The notes: generated by a model not told the origin, from the letters alone. A DNA stretch of 64,000 bases from Polyangium mundeleinium (GCF_028369105.1 NZ_JAQNDO010000001.1:1364001-1428000), one strand, 5' to 3'; numbered from the stretch's first letter, positions 24,472-34,729 are shown. Numbers and translations: made by a program.

Positions 24472-26691
24472 TTGGATTCCATGGTCGAGGCATGGGTAGG
24501 GTTGTCCGCGGACACGCGGCTTTTCTTGCGGATTTCCTGTCTGTTTGCCGCGGAGAGGGTCCCGATCGGACCGCTCCTGACGTTGCTCCGCGGGGAGGGA
24601 TGGGACGAGGATCTCTTCGAGATCGCGTACGAAGAAGCGCGGCAAGAGGGCTTGCTCGTCCGCGATGGAGAGAAGCTCTGCGTACCACCTCCCATCGCGG
24701 CGTTTGTTCGTCGTCAACTGAGCCCTGCGCTGCCGGAGAGCGTGATCCACGCACACCTCGAGGGGTTGTGGAGCGCGGCGTGCGCGGTGTGCGACAGGCC
24801 CACGGATGCGACGGCCATCGAAGCGTTCCTCGATTACTCGCTCGAGCGCGCGGATTGGGACGGCCTCGGGGGGGAGGTCGACGCGGCGTTGACGGCGATG
24901 GCCTCGACGATCGGCCGGGCGATCACGCGCGTCGATCGGAGCGGGCGCCGTGCGCAGGCGTTGTCCTGGTTGCTGCGGGCGCTGCCGGACGTAGAGGCCG
25001 CAACCTCGGAATGCGACGTCACTACGCGGGACGGCGTCGAGCTCGTGACGAAGCTGTGGCACCTCGTCGCGCAAATCGGAACGTTATACGACGAGATTGC
25101 GGGCGACGACGATGGTCGCATTGTCGTCGCGGTTGGGTATATCCAGAAGGCCGCTGAAGCAGCGGCGAAGCTTTTCGACGCGGCCTCGGTGTGGCGTGAG
25201 ACATGCGGTGTGCATTGGGCCACCGTCGCCCAGCGCATGGGGCGGCTCGGTCGGCACGAAGAGGCGAAAGGTCACTACACGCGAGCTGTCGCCCTGCTCT
25301 CGGAGTTTTGGACGATGGGGTGTATCCCCGAGCAATCACTTCCCGACAGCCGCATCATCCTCGTCGAATCGCTCGTGTCTCTCGGCCGCGATGACGAGGC
25401 GCTCGACTGGTTCGATCGCGCGGCAGACGACGTGAGGCTGGGTCGTGACGATTGGGGGCGAAGGGCGAAGCTCGCCAAGACCGCGTTCGGGCTGGGAGAG
25501 GCAGCGTTTCATGCGGAGGACCCGAGCCGCGCGTGCATCGAATGGCTTGAGCGGGCGAGTGTCCTTTATGAGGGCATCGACGTACGCACGATGGACGGTG
25601 ACATGGACTTGGGGCAGGCGCTGTTCATGGTGAGCGTGCTTCGCATGAGACCGATTTTGGCGCTCCCGGCCCCGATGCCTGCTGCCGTCGAGCCGTGCGC
25701 GGGTCTCGGCATGGAGGAGCTCGCGGTCGCGTTGTCATGGCTCGAGCGATTCCTTTCATTTGCGGAGCGGGCGTCGGATGTGCCAGAAGAAATGCGGGCA
25801 GTATTCGGCGCCCAGGTGCTCGATCTCAGCGCTTCGGCGCATCACCACGCGGGACGTCCGGCGGAGGCGCTCGCCATGTTCGAGCGCGCCGATGCGACCC
25901 GGGAGCGCCTCGGCGACGCATTTCGGATATCAGACGGGCGCGAGGTCGAGCGGTGGCTCCTTCGCGGCCGATGTTTACGCGCTCTCGGCCGGATGGAAGC
26001 CGCCGCCCGCGCGTTTGTGCGTGGCCTCGAGCAGGCGATCGATCAAGTGCACGAGCAAAGGAACAAATGGATACATTGGGAGCGGGACGACGCCGCGCTC
26101 GAAATCGCACAGATCCATGCTGAAATCGAGGCGATTCGCGAGGAGGCGGGGGTGACCGAGGTGCTTCGCCACGCGTCGATTTCTCCCAAGAAGACCCGCG
26201 CCACTGCGCATATGTATCGCGCCTACGTCGCTGCGGTCTCCGATCGACCCGACGCGGCGGCTCTCGCGCTCGAGCAGGGGGAGGCGGAGGAGGGAAAAGC
26301 TCCCGATGATCGCGTCTTTTTCCGCGTCGCAGTGGCCGTGACGCATGCGATCGCGTTGTCCTACGCGCGGGCGGAGCGCGTGGTTGAAGCGTGCGATTGG
26401 GCCTACCGCATCTGGTATGCTTACGTGGGATTGCAGGCGAGCCCGCCGAGCGAGCGCCAGCGGAATGAACTCCTTGCGCGTCGCGCGGACGGGATGACGC
26501 TCGAAGCCGTCATCGATGCCGCTGCGCACGACGTGCTGTTGCGGTCGCGCCGCTTTGTCGTGGACCTCTTGTCGGGCGCGCTGGCTCGTGAACTTGAGGA
26601 AGAGGCCAGGATGCTTGGCCTGCGGGGCGAGGACGAGCAGGCCGAGGGCGACGAGGCGGCCGAGGTCGCCCTCGTCGAACGAGGACGCTGA
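24472..26691 (+). CDS. Large TPR-like helical-repeat protein, unknown function
   Basis: 739 residues if started at TTG 24472, which has AGGAGG ten bases upstream; the next ATG (24481) lies 19 bases from that site. The N-terminal ~100 residues look like a winged-helix (RLFLRISCLFAAERVP, EEARQEGLLVRDGEKLCVPP), like the helical linker of STAND ATPases. The rest is a series of TPR-like helix pairs (LGRHEEAKGHYTRAVALL, GRPAEALAMFERADATRERL). No NTPase or toxin domain is visible. It resembles the sensor half of a STAND protein without its ATPase. An XRE regulator sits directly upstream. Confidence 0.8.
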   Translation: MDSMVEAWVGLSADTRLFLRISCLFAAERVPIGPLLTLLRGEGWDEDLFEIAYEEARQEGLLVRDGEKLCVPPPIAAFVRRQLSPALPESVIHAHLEGLWSAACAVCDRPTDATAIEAFLDYSLERADWDGLGGEVDAALTAMASTIGRAITRVDRSGRRAQALSWLLRALPDVEAATSECDVTTRDGVELVTKLWHLVAQIGTLYDEIAGDDDGRIVVAVGYIQKAAEAAAKLFDAASVWRETCGVHWATVAQRMGRLGRHEEAKGHYTRAVALLSEFWTMGCIPEQSLPDSRIILVESLVSLGRDDEALDWFDRAADDVRLGRDDWGRRAKLAKTAFGLGEAAFHAEDPSRACIEWLERASVLYEGIDVRTMDGDMDLGQALFMVSVLRMRPILALPAPMPAAVEPCAGLGMEELAVALSWLERFLSFAERASDVPEEMRAVFGAQVLDLSASAHHHAGRPAEALAMFERADATRERLGDAFRISDGREVERWLLRGRCLRALGRMEAAARAFVRGLEQAIDQVHEQRNKWIHWERDDAALEIAQIHAEIEAIREEAGVTEVLRHASISPKKTRATAHMYRAYVAAVSDRPDAAALALEQGEAEEGKAPDDRVFFRVAVAVTHAIALSYARAERVVEACDWAYRIWYAYVGLQASPPSERQRNELLARRADGMTLEAVIDAAAHDVLLRSRRFVVDLLSGALARELEEEARMLGLRGEDEQAEGDEAAEVALVERGR

Positions 26692-26982
26692 GGCTCCTTC
26701 CAGGGCGTAGGACGCTGACGACGAGATCCTCGCGAACGCGGACGGCACGGGCGAGCCCTCGAAGGTGAACAAGCGGTTCGCGACGTGGGTGCTGGCGCAG
26801 GCGAACCAGCCCATCGCATCGCCCCTCGCTCTACATTGTAGGATACAACACGTCGCCGCGCTATTCGTCAACGTTTCCACCACGTTGAACCGCCTAAACA
26901 TTCACCGTCCGCCCAACGTTAGCTCCAGACTTGCCAGACTCGCGTGCCGCCCGGTAGAACCTCGCCGCGTAAGGGGGGTCGC

Positions 26983-29900
26983 ATGTCCTCGGGCAGCAAG
27001 TGGTTCGATGTCGTCGTCGGGGTGAACGTCCACTCGGTCATCGTGCCTGGCACGCCAAACCCCGTCCTTCTCCCCCACATCTACATCGGTATCGTCTTCG
27101 ACCCCTTGGGCCTCATGCTCTCATGCGCCCTCGGCGCGGGGCCCGTGCTCATCAATGGCTTGCCCGCAGCGACGGCGGGCACCGCGGTCCGCATTCTCAC
27201 TCCGCACCAGCCCACGCCTCCCGGCGTCGCATTCGCGCCCGATGACGCAGCAGACGGCGAGGGGACGCTCATCTCGGGCAGCAAGACCGTCTCGATCGGC
27301 GGGTTCGCCGCCGCGCGCGCCGGCTCCGCGGTGTCGACGTGTAGCTACCCGGTGAACACGCCGAACGCCTCCATTATCGCCTCGTCTTCCGTCGACGTGG
27401 GCGGCCCCGAGGCCGTCGACGGCCTCGCCGCAGTTATGGCCGGTATTCGGACGAAAGCCGTATCGGACGCCATCCACGGCTTCTTCCGCATCACGCCGCG
27501 CACCCGAATCAGCAAGCTCGTCTGCTTTCTGACCGGCCATCCCGTCGACGTCATGACGGGCGAGGTGCTCACCGACCACGTCGACTTCGAGCTCCCGGGG
27601 CCGCTCCCGCTCGTCTTCGAGCGCAATTACTACAGCCGATGGGAAGAGCCCGTGGGTGTCCTCGGGCCGGGGTGGCATCACCCGTTCGAGGTGTGCGTCG
27701 ACGAGGGCGAGCTGCTCCTCCACGTGCGGCTGCCCGACGGCCGGCTCGCGAAGCACGACCCGCTCGAGCCCGGCGAGAGCGAATGGCGCGCGCAGGACCG
27801 CTACACGCTCGCGCGCGACGCCGGGGGCTACACGCTCACGTTCGCGGATGGCACGCGATACCGATGCGAGCCCGTCCCCGGGGCGCGCGTCTCGTTTCCG
27901 CTCGCGTCTGTGTCCGATCGATGCGGGAACGCTATTGTCCTGCAATACCGCGACGGGCAGCTCCACGACGTGATCGATAGCGCGGGCCGGCACCTGCGCT
28001 TCCTCATGCGAGGCGATCGCCTGTGGGCTGTGCGCGTGCTGGTGAAGGGGGACTGGCAGCTCCTCGTGCGCTTTCGTTACCACGACGACGGCTTCCTCGC
28101 CGAGGTGATCGACCCGGCCGAGCAGGTTCTCCGGTACGAATACAACGGCGGCGTGCTCGTGAAAGAGACGAACCGCAATGGCCTCTCCTTTCACTTCGAG
28201 TACGACTGGTATCACCCGTGGGGGTATTGCACCAAGACGTGGGGCGACGGCGGGATCTACGAACGAAAGCTCACGTACCACAAGTACGGCTTCACCTGCA
28301 TGGTGGAGGACTCGCGCGGCGGCACGACGACGTACATCGGCAACGGCGACGGGCTCGTCGAGCGCGAGATCGACCCGATGGGCATCGAGCGCTGGTACGA
28401 GTGGAATATCGACAATCGCAAGTCGGCCGAGATGGACGCCCACAAGAATCGGACCGAGTGGTCCTACGACGAGCGGGGCAACGTCGTCTCCATTCGCGAT
28501 CCGCTTGGGCACGAGACACGCTTCGCTTACAACGCGATGAACCTGCCCGAGGAGATGGTCGACGCCGCGGGGGTCGCCTGGCGCTGGTCCTACGACACGC
28601 GCGGCGTGCTCGTCCGCGAGACGGAGCCGCTCGGCAACGTGACGCGGTTCTTCTATGACCGGCGTGGGCTCCTCGTGCGGATCGAAGGGCCGCTCGGGCG
28701 CTCGCTCGCTCTCGCCTACGACGACCAGGGTAACCTCGTGACGGGCGAGCGCGTGTACGACGAGCTGGGCCGCCTCGTCCGCCACGGCGAGCTGCGGTTC
28801 TGCTACGGCCGGGCCGGTCACCTCGAACGCGTCGAGCGCACCGACGGGACGTGGGTCCGCATGAAGCGCGACGGCGAGGGCAATGTCGTCGAGCGCGTCG
28901 ACGAAGGTGGCCGCACGTGGCGCTACAAATACGCCGGCATGAACCGGCTCGTCGAGCAAGTCGACCCCGAGGGCGGCGTCGTGCAGCTCGGCTACGATCG
29001 CGAGGAGGACCTCGTCAGCGTAACGAACGAGCGCGGCGAGAAGCACGACATGCTCCGCGACAAGGCGGGCCGCGTGAAGAAAGAGAAGGGCTTCGACGGC
29101 CGCACGGCCGAATTCATCCACGACCAAGCGGGATGGCTCATCCGGTACACGAACGCTGCGAAGAAGTGGGTCGACATCGAGCGCGACAAGCTCGGCCGCG
29201 CCGTGCGCATGCAGATGCCGGGGCGGGTACCCAAGGGCAAGGCACTGCCCGAGATCGAGGAGGTAGCGTTCCGCTACGACGAACGGGGCGATGTCGTGTG
29301 GGGCAAGAGCAAGGCCGTCGAGACGACGCTGTGCCGCGACGCGCTCGGCCGCGTCGTCGAGGAGCTCGTGGGCACCGTTCGCGTCGAGCGCGTCTACGAC
29401 GCCGCGGGCGAGCTCGCTCTCCGCCGGACGAGCCTCGGGCACGAGGCGCGCTTCGCCTACGACAAGCGCGGCGGGCTCGAGGCCATGTCCTTCGGCTACG
29501 ATGCGCGCTTCGGCGCGTTCGAGTCCCTGCGCAGCGGCGAGCTGGGGCTCCGCGCGCCGTGGAAAGCGACGATCGAGCGCGACGAGCACGGGGACGAGGC
29601 GCTCCGACGTCTGCCGGGCGACGGCTACATGCGATGGGCGCGAGATCGCTTCGGTCGCCCGGCGGCGCTTCGGGCTGGGCTCCGTGGCGCCACGATCCAG
29701 CGGGAGTATCGGTGGAAGAGCGACGACGAGATCGCGGCCTTCGGCGGGACGTCGTTCGGCCATGACCTCCGCGGGAACCTGACGTGGGGCGCGGACCGCT
29801 CGGGGCACGTCGAGCACCGGGCCGTCGACGAGGTCGGCAACGTCTACCGCAGCGCCGAGCGTGACGATCGCAAGTACGGGCCGGGAGGCCGACTCACCGA

Positions 29901-30927
29901 GGCCGACGGCGCGCAGTACGTGCACGATGCCGACGGGCAGCTCGTCGCCAAGCGGACGGCCGACGGCAAGCAATGGGATTACCGGTGGAACGCGCTCGGC
30001 CAGCTCATCGAGGTGCTGCTCCCCGACGACCGGATCGTGCAGTTCGCGTATGACGCATTCGGCCGGCGCGTGGCGAAGCGCGTGGAGGGCGAGGTGCGGC
30101 GTTTCATATGGGACGGCGACGAGCTCGTGCACGAGGTGCCCGAGGCGACGCCGCTCGTGACGTGGGTATTCGAGCCGGGGACGTTCGCGCCGCTCGCGAA
30201 GGGCGAGGGCGAGCGGAGGTACGGCGTGCTCGCCGATCACCTTGGCGTGCGGCTCGCCCTCGTGGACGAAGACGGCGCGCCCGCCTGGGTGGGGGAACTC
30301 GACGTATGGGGCGAGGTGTGGACGCAGGTGGACGAGACCGCGAACCCGTGGCGGTTTCCCGGGCAGTACGCCGACGATGAGACGGCGCTCTATTACAACA
30401 GGTTCCGGTATTACGATCCCGAGGTCGGCCGGTACATCTCGCAGGATCCGATCGGGCTGGCAGGAGGGTTAAATCTCTATGCCTACGTCCGAGATCCGTG
30501 GGCGTGGGTGGATCCGCTGGGGCTGGGCCCACTGCTCCCCAATGAAGGGCGCGTCGGAACGTTTGAAGAACTCTGGGCACTCCGCCGGCCTGGAGATCAC
30601 CTCACGCCCCATCACATGCCCTCGCATGCGTACATGCAATCGCTGGGGGTGCCCGGCTACTCTTATGACAGCGGGGCTTGCTTCTACATGGAGCAGTTTT
30701 CTCCCGGGAGGGGCGGACGCCATCGGCAGACGTGGTCCTATGGACGACAGCCGGCTCTCTCGCTCACTCCCAGGCAAGCACTGGCAAAGGACATCAGAGA
30801 CCTTCGACGGATTTACCAAGCCGACGGATTATATGGGTCCAGGATTCGCGCTGGCCTGCTCCAGGCGATTACGCTGAACAAGAACAGCTTCCAGTCTGCA
30901 TTTCAAAGGCCGAAGGGATGCAAATGA
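26983..30927 (+). CDS. Rhs polymorphic toxin with PAAR-like N-terminus
   Basis: 1314 residues from ATG 26983, which has AAGGGGGG upstream. Residues ~1-160 form a PAAR-like cap (PNPVLLPHIYIGIVFDPLG, LISGSKTVSIGGFAAARAGS). DUF6531 follows at ~185-230 (GHPVDVMTGEVL, LPLVFERNYYSRW), then about 30 YD repeats forming the Rhs cage. The cleavage-box core lies near 1143-1180 (GRYISQDPIGLAGGLNLYAY, WVDPLGL). The C-terminal ~135 residues are the variable toxin: GDHLTPHHMPSHAYM (~1207), YSYDSGACFYMEQ and RGGRHRQTWSYG. The paired His suggests an HNH-like nuclease, but the family is not certain. The stop overlaps the immunity gene (ATGA). Confidence 0.92.
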   Translation: MSSGSKWFDVVVGVNVHSVIVPGTPNPVLLPHIYIGIVFDPLGLMLSCALGAGPVLINGLPAATAGTAVRILTPHQPTPPGVAFAPDDAADGEGTLISGSKTVSIGGFAAARAGSAVSTCSYPVNTPNASIIASSSVDVGGPEAVDGLAAVMAGIRTKAVSDAIHGFFRITPRTRISKLVCFLTGHPVDVMTGEVLTDHVDFELPGPLPLVFERNYYSRWEEPVGVLGPGWHHPFEVCVDEGELLLHVRLPDGRLAKHDPLEPGESEWRAQDRYTLARDAGGYTLTFADGTRYRCEPVPGARVSFPLASVSDRCGNAIVLQYRDGQLHDVIDSAGRHLRFLMRGDRLWAVRVLVKGDWQLLVRFRYHDDGFLAEVIDPAEQVLRYEYNGGVLVKETNRNGLSFHFEYDWYHPWGYCTKTWGDGGIYERKLTYHKYGFTCMVEDSRGGTTTYIGNGDGLVEREIDPMGIERWYEWNIDNRKSAEMDAHKNRTEWSYDERGNVVSIRDPLGHETRFAYNAMNLPEEMVDAAGVAWRWSYDTRGVLVRETEPLGNVTRFFYDRRGLLVRIEGPLGRSLALAYDDQGNLVTGERVYDELGRLVRHGELRFCYGRAGHLERVERTDGTWVRMKRDGEGNVVERVDEGGRTWRYKYAGMNRLVEQVDPEGGVVQLGYDREEDLVSVTNERGEKHDMLRDKAGRVKKEKGFDGRTAEFIHDQAGWLIRYTNAAKKWVDIERDKLGRAVRMQMPGRVPKGKALPEIEEVAFRYDERGDVVWGKSKAVETTLCRDALGRVVEELVGTVRVERVYDAAGELALRRTSLGHEARFAYDKRGGLEAMSFGYDARFGAFESLRSGELGLRAPWKATIERDEHGDEALRRLPGDGYMRWARDRFGRPAALRAGLRGATIQREYRWKSDDEIAAFGGTSFGHDLRGNLTWGADRSGHVEHRAVDEVGNVYRSAERDDRKYGPGGRLTEADGAQYVHDADGQLVAKRTADGKQWDYRWNALGQLIEVLLPDDRIVQFAYDAFGRRVAKRVEGEVRRFIWDGDELVHEVPEATPLVTWVFEPGTFAPLAKGEGERRYGVLADHLGVRLALVDEDGAPAWVGELDVWGEVWTQVDETANPWRFPGQYADDETALYYNRFRYYDPEVGRYISQDPIGLAGGLNLYAYVRDPWAWVDPLGLGPLLPNEGRVGTFEELWALRRPGDHLTPHHMPSHAYMQSLGVPGYSYDSGACFYMEQFSPGRGGRHRQTWSYGRQPALSLTPRQALAKDIRDLRRIYQADGLYGSRIRAGLLQAITLNKNSFQSAFQRPKGCK

Positions 30928-31400
30928 GTGAAGTCATTCGAGGCGCGATTCGACGCTTGGTGGTGCACCAGAGCCTTACAACAGAAGCGGACGTGCAGTC
31001 GTTCGACGAAGCGCTCTCGATCTGCGCGGAGCACCTCGGCGAATTTACCAGACCCGAGGTCGAAGCCATTCTCCGGATCTTTCGGGATGACACGCAGCAT
31101 CGCGAAGTGATGGGGGGACTGATTCACCTCGTAGAAGCCGTTCCGATCAACTTGTATGTTCCGTCGGTGCTGGCAGTGCTATCCGATATGGAAGGTGTGG
31201 CTCAACACTGGGCGATCGGTCTCGTCGGCGCAATGACGAACGATGCGGATTATACGGAGGCACTGCTGAACGCTGCTGCCTTGGCGCCTCCTGAACAACA
31301 AGTGGCCCTTGAGCGCGTGCTCGGTGCTGCCGCCGCAAGAAAATTTGCGAATGCGAACAGCGTTCTGCAACGGCTACGAGCCTTCGACAGTAGGATGTGA
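30924..31400 (+). CDS. Imm30-like immunity protein
   Basis: 158 residues, all-helical. FRDDTQHREVMGGLIHLVEA followed by HWAIGLVGAMTNDADYTEAL fits the Imm30 pattern of polymorphic-toxin immunity proteins. The start at ATG 30924 overlaps the rhs stop (ATGA); an in-frame ATG at 30918 is an alternative. The stop overlaps the GTG start of the next vgrG (GTGA). Position right after an Rhs toxin tail and matching family make it the likely cognate antitoxin. Confidence 0.82.
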   Translation: MSEVIRGAIRRLVVHQSLTTEADVQSFDEALSICAEHLGEFTRPEVEAILRIFRDDTQHREVMGGLIHLVEAVPINLYVPSVLAVLSDMEGVAQHWAIGLVGAMTNDADYTEALLNAAALAPPEQQVALERVLGAAAARKFANANSVLQRLRAFDSRM

Positions 31401-33862
31401 TTTCAATGAAGTTCGGGCTCGACTCCATCCAAGCCGGCGTCGGCGCCGCTCGCGTCGTCGCCGACGTCATCGAGAAGATCCGCGCCTTCCTCGGCGGCGC
31501 GCATCCGGACTTCACCTTCGCCCGCGAGGGCGCGGGCTGGGACGAGCTCCTCGTCGTGCGCTTCGTCGGCCGCGAGGCGATCTCGACGCCCTACACGTAC
31601 GAGATCCACCTCCTCCACCGCGCCCACGGCGGCCTCGACCCGCACGAACTCCTCGGCGCGCGGGCGTCGCTCCGCGTCGCGACGCTCACCGCGCCGGGCT
31701 ACCGCATCGTCCACGGCATCATCACCGAGACCGAAGAGCTCGCGACCGTCCCCGAGGGCCAGCTCTACCGCGTCGTCCTCGAGCCCCCGCTCGCGCTCGC
31801 TGCGCGCCGCACGCAGTCGCGCGTCTTCGTCGACAAGACGCTGCGCCAGATCATCGACGCGGTACTCGCTCCGTTCTTCCTGCGCAGCGATGGCGCACAC
31901 GCGAAGGGCGACGACGAGCACCCCGACGCGTACACGCCGGCCGGCGCGAGGTACTGCTACCGCATCACGGACACGACGCGGCTCGACGACCGCGCGGCGC
32001 GCTCCTACTGCGTGCAATACGACGAGAGCGACTTTGCCTTCCTGTCACGGCTGCTCGAAGAAGAGGGCATCGCGTACCACTTCGAGCACGGCCCCGGGAC
32101 GTGCGTCCTCGTGCTCTCCGACGGTGATGAAGGCAAGACGAAGCTTGACCCCTTCGGCTCGCTCGGTCCCGGCGTGCACGGACGCGACGTAACGGCAATC
32201 AAGCTCGGCGGGCGGTTGCGCGAGAGGGCCGTCAAGCTTTCCGATTACGATTGGCGCAAACCCTCGGTCGCCATGCAGGCCGAAGCGGGACGCGACGCCG
32301 CGCTTTTCGAGCACCGCTATCCGGGCGTCTTCCACGAGCGCCCCGCGCTCGGCGCTCCGCTCGTGCAGGCGCGGCTCGATAGGCTCGCGGTCGAGGCGGC
32401 CTACGCCACGGGCTCGGGCGGCGTGCGCGTGCTCTCCGCGTGCTCGATCTTCCACCTCGACCACGACGGCACGCACCACGACGGGCAGTACCTCGTCACG
32501 CGCCTGGAACTGCGCGCCGAGCAGTCGGGCGTCATCTCGCAAGCCTCCGATCACAACCCCGAGCCCTTCAAGGCGACGTTCGAGCTCGTGCGGCGCGGCA
32601 AGGGCTCCCGCGTCGAGCCGTCGCGCTTCCGGCCGGCGCGCGTCACGCCGAAGCCGCGAGTCATGGGCTCGCAGACGGCGTTCGTGACGGACGAACCGTC
32701 GACGCGCGGGGCCGAAGTCAATGTGGGTGCCGACATCGGGTGCGTGCGGCTCCGGTTCCATTGGGACGAAGACAGCGATCGGCACGCGAAGGAAGCCACC
32801 TCATGTTGGGTGCGCGTCTCGCAGCTCTCCGCGGGCGCGGGGCGCGGGGCGCTGTTCCATCCGCGCGTCGGGGACGAGGTCGTCGTGCATTTCGTCGATG
32901 GCGATCCCGACAGGCCGCTCGTGAGCGGGAGTGTCTACAACGGGCAGAACCTTCCGCCCGCGGACGCGAAGGGCGCCGCATCGGTGAGCACGATCAAGTC
33001 GCTCGCGACGCCGGGCGGCGGCGTGAAGAACGAGTTCGCGTTCGACGACACGCAGGGGCGCGAGCGGATGAGCCTCCACGCGTGCCGTGACATGGCGACG
33101 CACGCGGGGAACGACCGCGCCGAGACCGTGACGAACAACGCAAGCTCACGCGTCGGCGTCGACCGGAGCGAGAGCACGGGCGCGAACCGCTCGACGGACG
33201 TGAGCGGGAACAACGCCGAACACGTCGGCGGAAACGAAACAATCGCCGTCGACGCGAACCAGGCGATGACGATCGGGGTGAACCAGTCGATCTCCGTGGG
33301 TGCAGACCGAAGCGTGGCCGTCGCGGCGAACGAATCGAAGACCGTGGGTGCGGCGCAGTCGCTTGCCGTGTCCGCCTCGCGGAGCATCACCGTCGGAGCG
33401 GATCAGGCTCGGAACGTCGGCGGCAGCATGAGCGACACGATCGGCGGCAGCGCGACGCTCGCCGTGGCGGGGAGCCGCGTTCTCACGGTCGGCGCCGACC
33501 AAGCCGCAAACATCGGGGGCAGCTACGGCGGCTCGATCAGCGGGAGCGCGACGCAGACGATCGGGGGCGCGCTCGGCGTGCAGGTCGGAGCGAGCACCGA
33601 GGCAGCCGTGGGCGCGGACGTCGCGCTCGCCACGGGCGCGGGATTCACGGTCTCCGCGGGTGGCGCGATGTCCCTCGTCGCCCAGGGCGAGGGCGGGATG
33701 CAGGCGCCGAGCATAGCTATCGTCGCGCTCGCCGAGCTACTGCTCTGCGTGGGCGGCTCATCCATTCGCATGACGGCCGGCTCCATCGAGATCGCTGCAC
33801 CTTGCGTGAAGGTATCCGGCGGCGTCACGGATGTCGTGGGCGGTGCATTGAAGCTGAATTGA
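31397..33862 (+). CDS. VgrG (TssI) spike protein
   Basis: 821 residues from GTG 31397 (or 818 from ATG 31406). Standard VgrG domains are visible: gp27-like (LLVVRFVGREAISTPYTYEI, YDESDFAFLSRLLEEEGIAY), gp5/OB (GCVRLRFHWDEDSD, DEVVVHFVDGDPDRPLVSGS), then a beta-helical stalk of ~10-residue repeats (NQAMTIGVNQSISVGADRSV). The C-terminus has no enzymatic extension. It is translationally coupled to the Rhs-Imm30 pair, so this spike probably carries the PAAR-Rhs effector. It is a different VgrG from the 11.3 kb copy. Confidence 0.93.
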   Translation: MISMKFGLDSIQAGVGAARVVADVIEKIRAFLGGAHPDFTFAREGAGWDELLVVRFVGREAISTPYTYEIHLLHRAHGGLDPHELLGARASLRVATLTAPGYRIVHGIITETEELATVPEGQLYRVVLEPPLALAARRTQSRVFVDKTLRQIIDAVLAPFFLRSDGAHAKGDDEHPDAYTPAGARYCYRITDTTRLDDRAARSYCVQYDESDFAFLSRLLEEEGIAYHFEHGPGTCVLVLSDGDEGKTKLDPFGSLGPGVHGRDVTAIKLGGRLRERAVKLSDYDWRKPSVAMQAEAGRDAALFEHRYPGVFHERPALGAPLVQARLDRLAVEAAYATGSGGVRVLSACSIFHLDHDGTHHDGQYLVTRLELRAEQSGVISQASDHNPEPFKATFELVRRGKGSRVEPSRFRPARVTPKPRVMGSQTAFVTDEPSTRGAEVNVGADIGCVRLRFHWDEDSDRHAKEATSCWVRVSQLSAGAGRGALFHPRVGDEVVVHFVDGDPDRPLVSGSVYNGQNLPPADAKGAASVSTIKSLATPGGGVKNEFAFDDTQGRERMSLHACRDMATHAGNDRAETVTNNASSRVGVDRSESTGANRSTDVSGNNAEHVGGNETIAVDANQAMTIGVNQSISVGADRSVAVAANESKTVGAAQSLAVSASRSITVGADQARNVGGSMSDTIGGSATLAVAGSRVLTVGADQAANIGGSYGGSISGSATQTIGGALGVQVGASTEAAVGADVALATGAGFTVSAGGAMSLVAQGEGGMQAPSIAIVALAELLLCVGGSSIRMTAGSIEIAAPCVKVSGGVTDVVGGALKLN

Positions 33863-33871
33863 GGAGCGACA

Positions 33872-34729
33872 ATGGATCCGATCACGATGGCTTCGCAGCG
33901 GTTCGCCGATTCCGTGTGCACGTTTCTCCGGCGCCCTCGCGCTCGCACGCTGCGCATCGTCGCCTCGCATGAAGAGCGCCGAAGCGCCGTGAATACGCTC
34001 CGGCTCATCGAGCGTGCCCCCGATAATCGACGAACGTTCTTCCTCTACGAAGAGCACTTCACCTCCGAAGAGCGCTACTTCGCCGGGCTCGCCGCGAAGC
34101 TCGCCGCTGACTGCGCGCAACTTGGCCTCGTGAAGCTCCGGACTCCGCGCGAGGGCGGGGCCATGCACCGGGCCGCCGTCGTCGTCGCGCGCATCGCCGA
34201 AGCAAAGCGCGAGGGCGTGCTCGTCGCCTTGCTCCCGCCGCACGTCGAGGACGGCTTCGCGGCGGCGATGCGCACGTGGACGGGCCTGCCGCTCCCGCTC
34301 GGCGTGAAGCACGCGGTGCTCGGCGGCGACGTGTTTGACGTCGAGGCGCGGTTCGAGGTGGACCAGCGGCTCCTCGCGGGGTTCCTTGCGTCGTCGGCCC
34401 TGGAAGCGGCGAACGCGCGCGCGAAGGTCGTCCAGGCGGCGCTCGTCGCGAATGGCGGCGACGTCGCGGCCGCGCGGGCGGAGCTGCGGGCCGCGCTGGA
34501 CGCGTGCCGGGCGAGAGGGCTCGCGGGCGAGGCAGAGGCCGTCATGTTCGCGCTCGCGGGCGCGGACCTCGCCGCGGGCGACCGGGACGCGGCACGGCGC
34601 GGGTTCGTCGGCGCGGCGCAACTCCGCGGCAACGGCGATGCATGGCAGGCCGTCGCGAAGCTTGCGGCTGTCGACGGGCTCGACGACGTGGCCCGGGTCG
34701 CCGAGGAGAAGGTGACGCCGCAGACCTGA
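33872..34729 (+). CDS. Putative effector adaptor/chaperone downstream of vgrG
   Basis: 285 residues, starting 9 bases after vgrG. The N-terminal half is a mixed alpha/beta region (NRRTFFLYEEHFTSEERYFA, VLVALLPPHVEDGFAAAM). The C-terminal half is TPR-like (NGGDVAAARAELRAALDACR, GDRDAARRGFVGAAQLRG). I recognise no DUF4123 or DUF1795 adaptor signature. Operon position suggests it helps mount the Rhs cargo on VgrG, which is inference. Confidence 0.72.
   Translation: MDPITMASQRFADSVCTFLRRPRARTLRIVASHEERRSAVNTLRLIERAPDNRRTFFLYEEHFTSEERYFAGLAAKLAADCAQLGLVKLRTPREGGAMHRAAVVVARIAEAKREGVLVALLPPHVEDGFAAAMRTWTGLPLPLGVKHAVLGGDVFDVEARFEVDQRLLAGFLASSALEAANARAKVVQAALVANGGDVAAARAELRAALDACRARGLAGEAEAVMFALAGADLAAGDRDAARRGFVGAAQLRGNGDAWQAVAKLAAVDGLDDVARVAEEKVTPQT

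Noticed and set aside
27121-30240. 1039-codon open frame on the minus strand
   Set aside because: It is the exact mirror of the Rhs gene, full of Arg/Ala/His/Val typical of antisense GC-rich frames, with no domain.
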